In this document: piece by piece, positions 51,587-59,951 of the stretch
Layout: each line of letters opens with the position of its first letter
Numbering within the stretch: position 1 is the first letter of the stretch
From: GCA-003244245 sp049673305
Lineage (GTDB): Bacteria > Actinomycetota > Actinomycetes > Mycobacteriales > Pseudonocardiaceae
DNA length: 64,000 bases
Direction of reading: 5' to 3'
Assembly: GCA_049673305.1 (NCBI GenBank)
Contig: JBATXM010000150.1
Location: forward strand, 10,248-74,247
Program-made: the position numbers and the translations under genes
Notes under the pieces: model-generated
What the model was told of the DNA's origin: nothing
The model's database searches: none
What the model saw: the letters and a program-made list of their open reading frames with translations, nothing else

Positions 51587-53158
51587 CTAGGGCACGACGA
51601 CCTTGTCGCCTTCGCGGAGGCCGGAGAGTACTTGGGCGTCGTGTTCGCCGACCGCGCCGATCTGAACCGACACCGCACGTCGAGCGCCGCCGGGTCCCAC
51701 CACGGACACGGTGCCGGTGTGACCGATACCGCGCACGGCGGCCGAGGGCACAACCAAGGCGCTGGTGACCACGCCGGTGATGATGTGCGCCTGCGCGGCC
51801 ATCCCGTCCTGTAGCCGGGGGTCGAGTTCGGTCAACACCAGCGTGACGAGATAGGTTTGATCATCAGAAGCGGGGGAAGTGACGGGCGCGGGAGCGATGT
51901 CGGTCACCGTCGCCTGACGAGTCAACCCCGGGATAGCTGGGAAACTGACGTCTACGACCTGGTTCGGCGCCATCCGCCCGACATCGGCCCTGGGGAAGGG
52001 AACAGTCATTTGGAATGAGTTGACATGGTCCAGCACAATCAACGCGTCGGCGCCGGACGAGTTTGTCGGCATCTGCGCGCCAGCCGAATTCCGGTCACCG
52101 ACCGGAGCCGGAAGGGCTGTGCGGTACGAGGCGGTCAGGACTTTGCCGACGCGGCCGTTGATCTGCGCGACCGTACCGGTAAACGAGGACTTGACGACCG
52201 TAGCGGCCAGCTCCTGCTGCGCGAGCATCAAGTTGTTCTTGGCCTCGTCCAGGTTTTGTTGCTGCTCCAAAAGGGAGTAGTGAGAGTCAGTGCCGGCCAA
52301 ACCTCTTTTGTCTTGGGCAAGGATCACATTGACCCTCTGAGCACCGATGTTGGCTTGCTCCTGGGCCTGATCGGAATCTCGCCTTGCACGGGAATTCTCG
52401 ATATCCGTCTGATCGCTGATGATCTGGCGTCGAGCGAACGCGATCGCATCAAACCGGCTTTCGAGGAATTCGCACGGACCTTGATCACCGGGTGCAGCGC
52501 TGGTGGTTGAGCCATTTCCCGTGGTAACAGTCGCGGTGATGCCGCTACTCGGCGGATTGGGATAGTCGGGGCACCTTTGCCGATCTACGCTGAGCTCTTT
52601 TTCCTGCCGTTTGAGGTTGTCTTCGTCGAACTGAAGCTGACGTTCAAACTGGCCGATCGCGACAGTGTCGGCTCGGTAGGACTCATCAGCGGCCTTCTGC
52701 GTCTCGGCAAGCAGCTGCTCCGAGCGCTCAAGCTCCGCGCTGGCTCGCCCTGGCGTGTTCTCCGCTGCGACCTGGTCAAGCAGGGCCTGCTGGCGCGTCA
52801 CCTCGTCTTGTGCGTTACGCACCGCAAGTTTCTGCCGGCTGTCATCGACCCTGGCCAGAACTTGGCCCGCAGTGACGTGATCCCCCACAGACACAGTGAT
52901 CGCGGTAATCCTGCCGCCCTGTGGGAAGCCCAGGCTCTGCGTCGTCATCGCATGCAGCGTCCCGGTGGCCGTCACCGTCGACGCGACCGGACCGTGCGCA
53001 ATGCGGGCGATCGACGGAGCATGCATCGACTGAGTCGCGGATGAGGAATGACCGCATCCGCTGGCCATCACCACCAGCGGAAGTATCGCCACCAGCGGAT
53101 GCCCACGGCGAGACAGCGGCACCACGGCACGGCCAGCGCCCCGCGAAAAATCGACCAT
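51587..53158 (-). CDS. HlyD/MacA-type periplasmic-adaptor-like lipoprotein
   Basis: 523 aa from ATG 53158. Lipobox VMASGC ends the signal peptide. The biotinyl-lipoyl-like hairpin starts ITAITVSVGDHVTAGQVLARVDD. A long coiled-coil hairpin follows (about residues 110-330), then the second lipoyl half (VKSSFTGTVAQINGRVGKVL) and beta-barrel domains to VLSGLREGDKVVVP. Such adaptors serve MacB-type ABC or RND exporters, none of which is adjacent. It sits between the decayed duplicate and a toxin-antitoxin locus. Confidence 0.88.
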   Translation of the reverse strand: MVDFSRGAGRAVVPLSRRGHPLVAILPLVVMASGCGHSSSATQSMHAPSIARIAHGPVASTVTATGTLHAMTTQSLGFPQGGRITAITVSVGDHVTAGQVLARVDDSRQKLAVRNAQDEVTRQQALLDQVAAENTPGRASAELERSEQLLAETQKAADESYRADTVAIGQFERQLQFDEDNLKRQEKELSVDRQRCPDYPNPPSSGITATVTTGNGSTTSAAPGDQGPCEFLESRFDAIAFARRQIISDQTDIENSRARRDSDQAQEQANIGAQRVNVILAQDKRGLAGTDSHYSLLEQQQNLDEAKNNLMLAQQELAATVVKSSFTGTVAQINGRVGKVLTASYRTALPAPVGDRNSAGAQMPTNSSGADALIVLDHVNSFQMTVPFPRADVGRMAPNQVVDVSFPAIPGLTRQATVTDIAPAPVTSPASDDQTYLVTLVLTELDPRLQDGMAAQAHIITGVVTSALVVPSAAVRGIGHTGTVSVVGPGGARRAVSVQIGAVGEHDAQVLSGLREGDKVVVP

Positions 53159-53191
53159 TCCCCACCCCAATCGCGCACGACCACCAGGCAC

Positions 53192-53531
53192 CTGCGGGTA
53201 CCGCGCTCATTCACCACCCGGCTGGCTGAACCGCAATCGCCAGACGATCCACTTCATAGATCAACTCTTTGAACGACGCAGCAGGACCGATGGATACGCG
53301 CACAATCAAATTAACCCGTAGGAGTGAAACTGCCGTCTCCATTTGTGACAAATATGACGCACAGTAGTCGTAAACCCATCTAGCACCACGGAGGTAAGCT
53401 GACCAACCGATCACCGAGTCCCAGACCGGTGCGGTCGCGTTATTAGTAGCTGATCTCACTTGGGTCCGAACGGTCTCCCGGCGAGGGCATCCGCGTTTCC
53501 CAGCACCGTATGAGCGCCGTAGCCTCAGCGT
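53192..53531. other. Gene-poor spacer between adaptor and RHH antitoxin
   Basis: About 340 bp of lower GC without a supported gene. Divergent promoters of both neighbours should lie here. A minus-strand open frame crosses it, but it mostly shadows the antitoxin. Confidence 0.4.
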
Positions 53532-53786
53532 ATGAGCGGTACGAAGGAACGGATCACCGTGAGCCTGGATCCCGGCGTCGTCGCAAGGCTCAAGGCCGCC
53601 GCCGAACAGGCCGGCGCGGCCAGCGTGTCGGAGTACGTCGAGGGCGCCTTGGAGGCCCGGATGATCCGCGAGCAGTGGCTGGCTCGCTGGCGTGCCACGG
53701 CCGGGGACGTCGATCCGCAGGCGCTGGCCTACGCCCGGCGTGCCCTGCTCGGTGAGCGGGTCGAGCAGCATCCGCAGGCATCGTGA
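53532..53786 (+). CDS. Ribbon-helix-helix antitoxin (CopG-like)
   Basis: 84 aa. KERITVSLDPGVVARLKAAAEQAGAASVSEYVEGALEARM is an RHH domain, and the C-terminal half (REQWLARWRATAGDVDPQALAYARRALL) should bind the toxin. The GTG of the PIN-like toxin overlaps its TGA. It seems whole, unlike its partner. Confidence 0.8.
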   Translation: MSGTKERITVSLDPGVVARLKAAAEQAGAASVSEYVEGALEARMIREQWLARWRATAGDVDPQALAYARRALLGERVEQHPQAS

Positions 53787-54183
53787 GCGGCCGCGTCCTG
53801 ACCTCCTCTGCCATCGTGGACATCGCCACTAACCGTTCCGTATACGGTCGGGCGTTCCTGGTAGCCGCCGTCGAGCTGGGGATCTTTCCCTACCCCCTCG
53901 ACCGCGCTGCTGCAGGCCTGGGCCGCCGTCCCACCGGAGGCGCGGGTGCTGCTGGAGCTGCTCCTGGACGCCCCCAATCGTCGTCGAGGATCTCGGTGCG
54001 TCAGTGGCCGGCCGGGCTGGCGTCCGCGCCCACCCGGCGCACCAGGCCGGACACTTCGATGTGGTCGCCGCCCACGCCGTGGACGTGGTGATCGCCCGCA
54101 GGTTGGCCATTCTGACCACAGAACCTGGCCCGCTGCGCGCGATCGACCCGGACGTGGAGATCGAGGAGCTGCCCGCACCGTAG
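53783..54183 (+). pseudogene. PIN-like toxin with two frameshifts
   Basis: GTG 53783 opens VLTSSAIVDIATNRSVYGRAFLVAA in frame one. The protein continues in a second frame (STALLQAWAAVPPEARVLLELLLDA, about 53903-53977). It ends in a third (IVVEDLGASVAGRAG ... HFDVVAAHAVDVVIARRLAI, then LRAIDPDVEIEELP and TAG 54181-54183). Together these give a normal PIN-like toxin of about 130 aa, so at least two indels have broken it. Confidence 0.72.
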
Positions 54184-54208
54184 AGGCCCCGGGCGCCAGC
54201 ACGCTTGG

Positions 54209-55003
54209 TCAGAAGGCTGGCCATGGGATGGCTGGCCAGTTCCCGTTGGGCGCGGGGAACGTCTCGGTGGCCAGCAGCCGGTCGGTCCGCTCACACACGG
54301 CCCGCACCTCCGCTCGGGTGACGTGCTTGGCGAGCGTGGCGCTCAACGCGCCGTCCAGCTCGGATCGCACCCGGCGCAGCACATCAAGCACCGCAGCCGG
54401 CAGCGGCTGGCCCAGGAAACCCCACAGCACGGTGCGCAGCTTGTCCTCGCGGTGCAGGCAGATCCCGTGGTCCACGCCGTACACCGCGCCATCCAACCCG
54501 GCCAGCACGTGCCCGCCCTTGCGATCCGCGTTGTTGAGCAACGCATCCAGCACGGCCAGCCGGCGCATTCCTTCAGTGTCGGCGTGCACCAGCAGCACCG
54601 GGTTGCCGTAGCGGTCGTACGCTCGCAGCACCGTGCACCAGCCGCTGGGCACCGCGTCCAGAGCCACGACGTCCACCAGCCCGGGCTCATCCTCGGTGTC
54701 CACCCACAGCTGCACCATGCCCGGCCCCAACGGCCCCGACCGCAGCACGGTCGGCGGCACCAGCGACCAGCCAGTCGCCTCGGAGAGCAGCCAACTGGCC
54801 ACCTCACGACCAGCCAAGGTGCCATCGGGGAAATCCCAGAGCGGGCGCTCCCCCCGGATCGGCTTGTAGACACACTCAGCGCTGACCCCGTCACAGTGCA
54901 CCGTGCCCAACAGGGTGGCATTGGACGCCTCAACGATCCGGCCAGTTAAGTCAATGTGACCATGGCGTAACAACGGCAGCGCCGCCGGATCGGTGGGCAG
55001 CAC
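54209..55003 (-). CDS. SCO1664-family protein (PI3K/PI4K-like kinase fold)
   Basis: 264 aa, GTG start. LLNNADRKGGHVLAG and VYGVDHGICLH carry the catalytic D-x4-N-like and DHG residues of the phosphatidylinositol kinase fold. It is conserved in actinobacteria next to DUF3090 and a histidine phosphatase, as here. Substrate unknown. A shrunken copy lies at 51309-51492. Confidence 0.88.
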   Translation of the reverse strand: MLPTDPAALPLLRHGHIDLTGRIVEASNATLLGTVHCDGVSAECVYKPIRGERPLWDFPDGTLAGREVASWLLSEATGWSLVPPTVLRSGPLGPGMVQLWVDTEDEPGLVDVVALDAVPSGWCTVLRAYDRYGNPVLLVHADTEGMRRLAVLDALLNNADRKGGHVLAGLDGAVYGVDHGICLHREDKLRTVLWGFLGQPLPAAVLDVLRRVRSELDGALSATLAKHVTRAEVRAVCERTDRLLATETFPAPNGNWPAIPWPAF

Positions 55004-55015
55004 CGCTGGCCTCGC

Positions 55016-55582
55016 TCAGGCCTCGACCTGACGACGGTAGCCATTTTGCCGTGGACAGATATGCCCCTTGGGCCCCAACGGCTCCGCGCACAACGGGCAA
55101 GGCTTGCGCCCCGCTGAGAGCACCCGCTCAGCGCGCACCGTAAACGCCCGCACCTGCTCCAGTGACAAAAACACCCGCACCGCGTCAGGGCCATCCTCGG
55201 TGTCGTCGAGCACGATGGACTCGTCCACCTCCTGCTCACTCACGGCGAGCAGCTCCACAACGATGGCCCGCGACTCGACGTCCCAGCCCAGCCCCATGGT
55301 GCCCACCATGAATTCCTGCTCGACGGGTGAGCGCAACGGCTCGGTGTCCACCTCGAGCTCGGAGAGCTCGGCGGGTGCCTCGGCGCCCAGTCGTCGAACA
55401 ACTTCCTCGAGCAAGGCGGACAGGCGTTCGGCGAGAACGACGACTTGCTCCTTTTCCAGCCGCACGCTGACCACCTTGACCTCGTCAGCGGCCTGCAGGT
55501 AAAAGGTGCGGTCGCCGGGCTCGCCAACGGTGCCGGCGACGAACCGGCGAGGGGTGCGGAAGACATGGATGACACGCGACAT
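55016..55582 (-). CDS. DUF3090 family protein (Rv2134c-like)
   Basis: 188 aa. MSRVIHVFRTPRRFVAGTVGEPGDRTFYLQA is the typical start. The C-terminal CPLCAEPLGPKGHICPRQNG is a four-Cys/His zinc site. It is coupled in order to the SCO1664-like gene. Function unknown. Confidence 0.92.
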   Translation of the reverse strand: MSRVIHVFRTPRRFVAGTVGEPGDRTFYLQAADEVKVVSVRLEKEQVVVLAERLSALLEEVVRRLGAEAPAELSELEVDTEPLRSPVEQEFMVGTMGLGWDVESRAIVVELLAVSEQEVDESIVLDDTEDGPDAVRVFLSLEQVRAFTVRAERVLSAGRKPCPLCAEPLGPKGHICPRQNGYRRQVEA

Positions 55583-55636
55583 GGCAGTAATGACACTAGA
55601 GCACCCGCACTATTCGGCAACGACCCTCCCCAGCCT

Positions 55637-56353
55637 TCAGCTGGTACCGGTTGGTCCCCCGGGCGTGGCGTCCGACGAGGGCCGGCGCCGGCGCCGGCGC
55701 TTGGGCGGGACCAGTGAGCGCAGGTCGTCACCGCAGTCGTTGACCCGCTGCACGAATGGCCGGGTCTCGGTGTAGGTGACGACGCTGACCGAGCAAGGAT
55801 TGGCGACGATGCGCTGGAATCCATCCAGGTGCACGCCCAACGCATCGGCGAGCACTGCCTTGATGACGTCGCCGTGGGTGCACGCCAGCCACAGCACCTG
55901 GGGGCCGTGCTCGGCGGCCAGCTTGGCATCCCACTCCCGCATCGCAGCCACCGCCCGAGCCTGCATGGCGGCCAGGCCCTCGCCACCGGGGAACACCGCC
56001 GCGCAGGGGTGCGCCTGCACCACCTTCCACAGCGGTTCCTTGCCCAGAGTGCGCAGTTCCCGTCCGGTCCACTCGCCGTAATCCACCTCAACGAACCGGT
56101 CGTCCACCGTCACCTCGAGCGCACGCGCCAGCGCCAGCGGGGCCACCGTGTCCTGGCAACGCTGCAGCGGAGAGCTCACCAGCGCCGCCAGCGGCAGCGC
56201 CGCCAGGCGTTCGACCAGCGCCTGAGCCTGAGCCTGGCCATGCTCGTCGAGGAACACTGCCGGGGTGCGCCCGGCCAGCACTCCAGCGGTGTTCGCCGTG
56301 GACCGGCCATGCCGTAACAGGATCACGGTGCCCACGCCCGCCACCCTACCCAC
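55637..56353 (-). CDS. Histidine phosphatase family protein (Rv2135c-like)
   Basis: 238 aa; GTG 56335 is an equally good start. Catalytic RHG in VILLRHGRSTAN, partner Glu in VDYGEWTGREL and second His in ACTHGDVIKAVLADAL. The C-terminus is basic (PPKRRRRRRPS). Acts as an acid phosphatase or phosphoglycerate mutase-like enzyme; substrate not known. Confidence 0.9.
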   Translation of the reverse strand: MGRVAGVGTVILLRHGRSTANTAGVLAGRTPAVFLDEHGQAQAQALVERLAALPLAALVSSPLQRCQDTVAPLALARALEVTVDDRFVEVDYGEWTGRELRTLGKEPLWKVVQAHPCAAVFPGGEGLAAMQARAVAAMREWDAKLAAEHGPQVLWLACTHGDVIKAVLADALGVHLDGFQRIVANPCSVSVVTYTETRPFVQRVNDCGDDLRSLVPPKRRRRRRPSSDATPGGPTGTS

Positions 56354-56369
56354 CCGATAGCGTGCATCC

Positions 56370-57332
56370 GTGCAACAGCGTTATCTTGGCCGCAGCGGGC
56401 TGCGGGTGTCCCGGCTGGCGCTGGGCACCATGACTTGGGGTCAGGACACCGACGCCGAGGAGGCCGCCACGCAGCTGGTCGCCTTCATCGACGCTGGCGG
56501 AACGCTGGTGGACACCGCGGACGTCTACAGCGACGGTGAGTCCGAACGAATCCTGGGCGAGTTGCTGGTTGAGGTCATCCCCCGAGATGAGGTGGTGCTG
56601 GCCACCAAGGCGGTGGCGCGCCGGGACGACGGGCCATTCGGCGGCGGCGCGTCCCGGGCGGCGCTGCTCGCGGCGTTGGACGGGTCACTGCGCCGGCTGC
56701 GCACCGACCACATCGATCTGTGGCAGCTGCACGCCTGGGATCCGGCCGTACCGCTGGAGGAGACGCTGTCCGCGGTGAGCGACGCGGTGCGCTGCGGCAA
56801 GGTCCGCTACGTCGGGGTGTCCAATTACACCGGCTGGCAGCTGGCCACCGCGAAGGCCATCTCCGAGGTGCCGCTGGTGTCCAGCCAAGTGGAGTACTCG
56901 CTGTTGGAACGGGGGGTGGAACGGGAGCTGGCCCCGGCGGCGGCCTACCACGGGGTGGGCCTGCTGCCCTGGGCGCCGCTGGCCCGAGGGGTGCTCACCG
57001 GCAAGTACCGCAACAGCACCCCGGCCGGCTCCCGGGCAGCGTCGCCGCACTACGCGAGCTACGTCGAGCACCACCGCACCGAGCAGTCGAACCGGATCGT
57101 GCAGGCCGTGGTCACCGCCGCCGACGGGTTGGGCGCCTCCCCGCTGGAAGTGGCCCTGGCCTGGGTCCGGGACCGGCCGGGGGTGGTCGCCCCGGTCGTC
57201 GGCGCCCGGGACACCGCTCAGCTGGCTGGCTCACTCGCCGCCGAGGAGGTAGAGCTGGCTCCCGCGATCCGGGCCGCGCTGGATGATGTCAGCGCGATTG
57301 AGCTGGGCTACCCCGAACGCCCGCTCGGCTGA
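56370..57332 (+). CDS. Aldo/keto reductase
   Basis: 320 aa NADPH-dependent oxidoreductase. Asp and Tyr in GGTLVDTADVYSDGESE, Lys in VVLATKAV and His in LWQLHAWDP form the tetrad. NADPH site is in PVVGARDTAQLAGSL. The 3' end overlaps the convergent glycosyltransferase gene by 44 bp. Confidence 0.92.
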   Translation: MQQRYLGRSGLRVSRLALGTMTWGQDTDAEEAATQLVAFIDAGGTLVDTADVYSDGESERILGELLVEVIPRDEVVLATKAVARRDDGPFGGGASRAALLAALDGSLRRLRTDHIDLWQLHAWDPAVPLEETLSAVSDAVRCGKVRYVGVSNYTGWQLATAKAISEVPLVSSQVEYSLLERGVERELAPAAAYHGVGLLPWAPLARGVLTGKYRNSTPAGSRAASPHYASYVEHHRTEQSNRIVQAVVTAADGLGASPLEVALAWVRDRPGVVAPVVGARDTAQLAGSLAAEEVELAPAIRAALDDVSAIELGYPERPLG

Positions 57333-58008
57333 TCCGCCGTGACGCGGCGGCCATGTCGCGGGCGGCTCGGAAGGTGCCCCGGATCGATCCGGACACCTTG
57401 GAGCGCCCGCCGGTCCTCGGCCGGTACTCGACGTCGACCTCGCGCACCCGCCAGCCGGCAGCACCAGCACGGAGCAGCAGTTCGAATGGGTAGCCAAAGC
57501 CACGGTCGGTGACGCCTAGGTCGAGCAGCGCCTGGCGGCGCCCGACCCGGATCGGTGCGATGTCGTGCACCGCCAGCCCACGCTCGCGCAGCACCGCAGC
57601 CAGCACCGCGTTGCCCGCCCGGGCATGCCACGGCCAGGCGCCGGCCCTCGGTATCCGGCGACCGACGGCGAGATCAGCGCCACCGGCGAGCGCGGCCACC
57701 AGCTCGGGCAGGGCCTGTGGCGGCAGGGATCCGTCGGCGTCCAGCACGCCGAGAAGATCGGCGGTCGCGGCCATCAACCCGGCGTGCACCGCCGCGCCGT
57801 AGCCGCGCCGCGGCTCGTGCACCACGGTTGCGCCGCATGCGGCGGCGACCGCAGCGGTGTCATCGGTGCTGCCGTTGTCCACCACGAGGACCCGGTAGCC
57901 CGCCGGCATCGCGGCCAGCACACCCGGCAGCGCCTCAGCTTCATCCAGGCAGGGCAGCACGATGTCGACGGTCGGAGTCATTCGAGTCCCGGGGGTCATG
58001 GACATCAC
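57289..58008 (-). CDS. Family 2 glycosyltransferase (polyprenyl-phosphate sugar transferase-like)
   Basis: 239 aa; ATG 57978 is a likely start (MTPTVDIVLPCLDEAEALPGVLAAM). Motifs YRVLVVDNGSTDDTAAVA and GVLDADGSLPP give the metal-binding DxD. No membrane domain, so it is cytosolic or peripheral. Its C-terminus overlaps the aldo/keto reductase gene by 44 bp, and the last residues (RAARDMAAASRRISRAG) may be an unneeded extension. Confidence 0.88.
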   Translation of the reverse strand: MMSMTPGTRMTPTVDIVLPCLDEAEALPGVLAAMPAGYRVLVVDNGSTDDTAAVAAACGATVVHEPRRGYGAAVHAGLMAATADLLGVLDADGSLPPQALPELVAALAGGADLAVGRRIPRAGAWPWHARAGNAVLAAVLRERGLAVHDIAPIRVGRRQALLDLGVTDRGFGYPFELLLRAGAAGWRVREVDVEYRPRTGGRSKVSGSIRGTFRAARDMAAASRRISRAGVRGSPAQSR

Positions 58009-58223
58009 AGTGGGGAATGCTATCGGCTACGGAGAGCGCAGTGCAGGTCACGCTGGTTACAGATCGATGACGCCTGCGCTGCGCAGCGTCAGCGGGAGTG
58101 GCGTCCGCTGAGCGCTTGGACACGAACAAGCAGCTACCTGGTGATGACGCGGGGGTGTCGCGTCAGGGATGCTTGCCTTACACCTCAGTCCCCCACCGGC
58201 TCCCCAGCGGCAAGGAGATCAGT

Positions 58224-59246
58224 GTGCTCGGTGCCCTGCGCGTGGCTCTACCCGCTGCGTTGCTCGTCGCCGGACTGATCGCGGGATGCGCCACCTCGGG
58301 ACCCTCAGACGCCGAGCATGACGTCGTCCCCGCCGCACCGTCGGTGGCTCCCCTGGGCGGGCCAGCCCCCGCCGGGACCGTCGTGGCGCTGGGTTCGCCC
58401 GCTACCGAGGTGGCACTCGATCCCCGCACCGGGACGGTGGCGGTGGCGGTGGATGACCCGCCACGGCTGTTGCTGCGGAGGCTGGACGGTGCCGCGCTGC
58501 CCCGGCAGGTGCCGCTGCCTGGCCCGGCCGCGGACCTCGTCCTCTCCACCGAGGGAGGCCCACTGCTGGTGCCGATCACCGCGCCGGGGTCCCTCATCCG
58601 GGTCCCGCTTGATGGTGGGGCGCCCAGCAGGACCGATCTCGGCGGCCCGGCACAGGGGGCGGTCACGGTGGGTCAGACCACTGTGGTCGCCCTGGGCGAC
58701 CGGCTGGCTGTGCTGGACGGGAACCGGACGCGCACGACCATCCCGGGGTTCATCGACGCCGCCCGCCTGGTACCGGTCAGGACTCCTGGCGCCACCAAGC
58801 TCGGGGTACTCGACCGGGGGCGCAGCGCAGTGAGTGTGGTGAATCTGTCTTCCGGCGAGATCAGCCCCGCCCTGCGCGCGGGTAATGGGGCCACCAGTGC
58901 GGTGGCCGACAGGTTCGCCCGGATGCTGGTGACCAACACCCGCGACGGCGAGCTGCTGGTCTTTGCCGGCGACCCACCGGTGTTGCGGCAGCGCTTTCCG
59001 TTGCCCGGGGCGCCCTACGGGCTGGCCTACGACGGCCAGCGAGACCTGGCGTGGGTCACTCTGACCAGCCGCGATGAGGTGGTCGGGCTCGACGTAGCGG
59101 CGGGCGAGCCGGTGATCGTTCACCGGTTCCCCACGGTGCATCAACCGCATGCGGTGGCGGTCGACCCGGCCAGCGGCCGGGTCGTGGTCGTCTCCGCGTC
59201 AGGCGCAGGACTGCAGGTGATCGATCCCGAACAGGTGGTTCAATGA
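58224..59246 (+). CDS. Beta-propeller-like lipoprotein (LppL-like)
   Basis: 340 aa from GTG 58224 behind AAGGAGATCA. Signal peptide with lipobox LIAGC. Then repeated strands such as PATEVALDPRTGTVAVAVDDPPRLLL and PHAVAVDPASGRVVVVSASG suggest a YncE-type propeller. M. tuberculosis LppL sits in the same place beside the phosphatase and the peptidase. Ligand unknown. Confidence 0.85.
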   Translation: MLGALRVALPAALLVAGLIAGCATSGPSDAEHDVVPAAPSVAPLGGPAPAGTVVALGSPATEVALDPRTGTVAVAVDDPPRLLLRRLDGAALPRQVPLPGPAADLVLSTEGGPLLVPITAPGSLIRVPLDGGAPSRTDLGGPAQGAVTVGQTTVVALGDRLAVLDGNRTRTTIPGFIDAARLVPVRTPGATKLGVLDRGRSAVSVVNLSSGEISPALRAGNGATSAVADRFARMLVTNTRDGELLVFAGDPPVLRQRFPLPGAPYGLAYDGQRDLAWVTLTSRDEVVGLDVAAGEPVIVHRFPTVHQPHAVAVDPASGRVVVVSASGAGLQVIDPEQVVQ

Positions 59247-59464
59247 TGATCGAGACAGGTGACGGTGATGGCCTTGACTGGGAGTACCAGCCGCTGCGGT
59301 TGCCGCCGGAGGTGTCCCGGCGAACTGCGGCAACTCAGCTCGCGGTGCAAGCTGAGTTCGCGGGATGGGAGCTGTCCCGGGTGCGGATGTACTCCGACGG
59401 CACACGCACCATATGGCTGCGCCGCCAGCGCACCTCGGTCGCGCAACCCAACTTGTCGTCGTAG
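59243..59464 (+). CDS. DUF5703 family protein
   Basis: 73 aa overlapping the lipoprotein stop by ATGA. LDWEYQPLRLPPEVSRRTAATQL, WELSRVRMYSDGTRTIWLRR fit the DUF5703 family found in actinobacteria. Function unknown. Followed by a terminator. Confidence 0.8.
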   Translation: MMIETGDGDGLDWEYQPLRLPPEVSRRTAATQLAVQAEFAGWELSRVRMYSDGTRTIWLRRQRTSVAQPNLSS

Positions 59465-59494
59465 GCGTTCTCCCGCACAGGACCTAGACATGAC

Positions 59495-59526
59495 GTAGGG
59501 TCCGCACCCACCGGCACGGACCCTAC
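59495..59526 (+). terminator. Terminator after the lipoprotein-DUF5703 pair
   Basis: GTAGGGTCCG (59495-59504) pairs perfectly with CGGACCCTAC (59517-59526), loop 12 nt, 30 nt after the stop. It lies convergent to the cold shock gene and may serve both. Confidence 0.75.
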
Positions 59527-59561
59527 TGGTGAGTCTGGTTGGTGGGATTGTGCGCGCCGGC

Positions 59562-59771
59562 TCAGGGCCGGAGCGCGCGGATCTTTTCGGCCTGCGGACC
59601 CTTAGGCCCCTGAGTGATCTCGAACTCGACCCGCTGGTTCTCATCCAGCGAGCGGTAACCGGTCGCCTCGATCGCCGAGAAATGGGCGAAGACGTCGGGA
59701 CCACCACCATCCTGGGTGATGAAACCGTACCCCTTCTCCGAGTTAAACCACTTGACCGTGCCGGTCGCCAT
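59562..59771 (-). CDS. Cold shock protein (CspA family)
   Basis: 69 aa from ATG 59771 behind AAGGAGATGGAAG. RNP1 KGYGFIT and RNP2 VFAHFSAI are intact in a CSD that starts MATGTVKWFNSEKG. It binds single-stranded nucleic acid. The open frame further upstream is not supported. Confidence 0.95.
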   Translation of the reverse strand: MATGTVKWFNSEKGYGFITQDGGGPDVFAHFSAIEATGYRSLDENQRVEFEITQGPKGPQAEKIRALRP

Positions 59772-59880
59772 CTTCCATCTCCTTCTCGGGCCGCCTGTGC
59801 GGCCCGCAATGCGGATGTCTCGGATCGCTGTCGTGTCGCCCCGCCAGAGCAGTGGACCCACCACGTTGGCCGGACACACA

Positions 59881-59912
59881 GGACGCCTGTGGCGCTTGCT
59901 CCACAGGCGTCC
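59881..59912 (-). terminator. Terminator after the M20 peptidase gene
   Basis: GGACGCCTGTGG, loop of 8 nt, CCACAGGCGTCC: a perfect 12-bp stem 40 nt 3' of the minus-strand peptidase gene and upstream of csp. Confidence 0.8.
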
Positions 59913-59951
59913 TTGGAACCAAGACTGCTACGAGCGCAGACGTTAGCAGAA

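Noticed and set aside
53211..53771. Minus-strand frame of 186 codons
   Set aside because: Mostly antisense to the RHH antitoxin; the remaining part has no recognisable domain or RBS.
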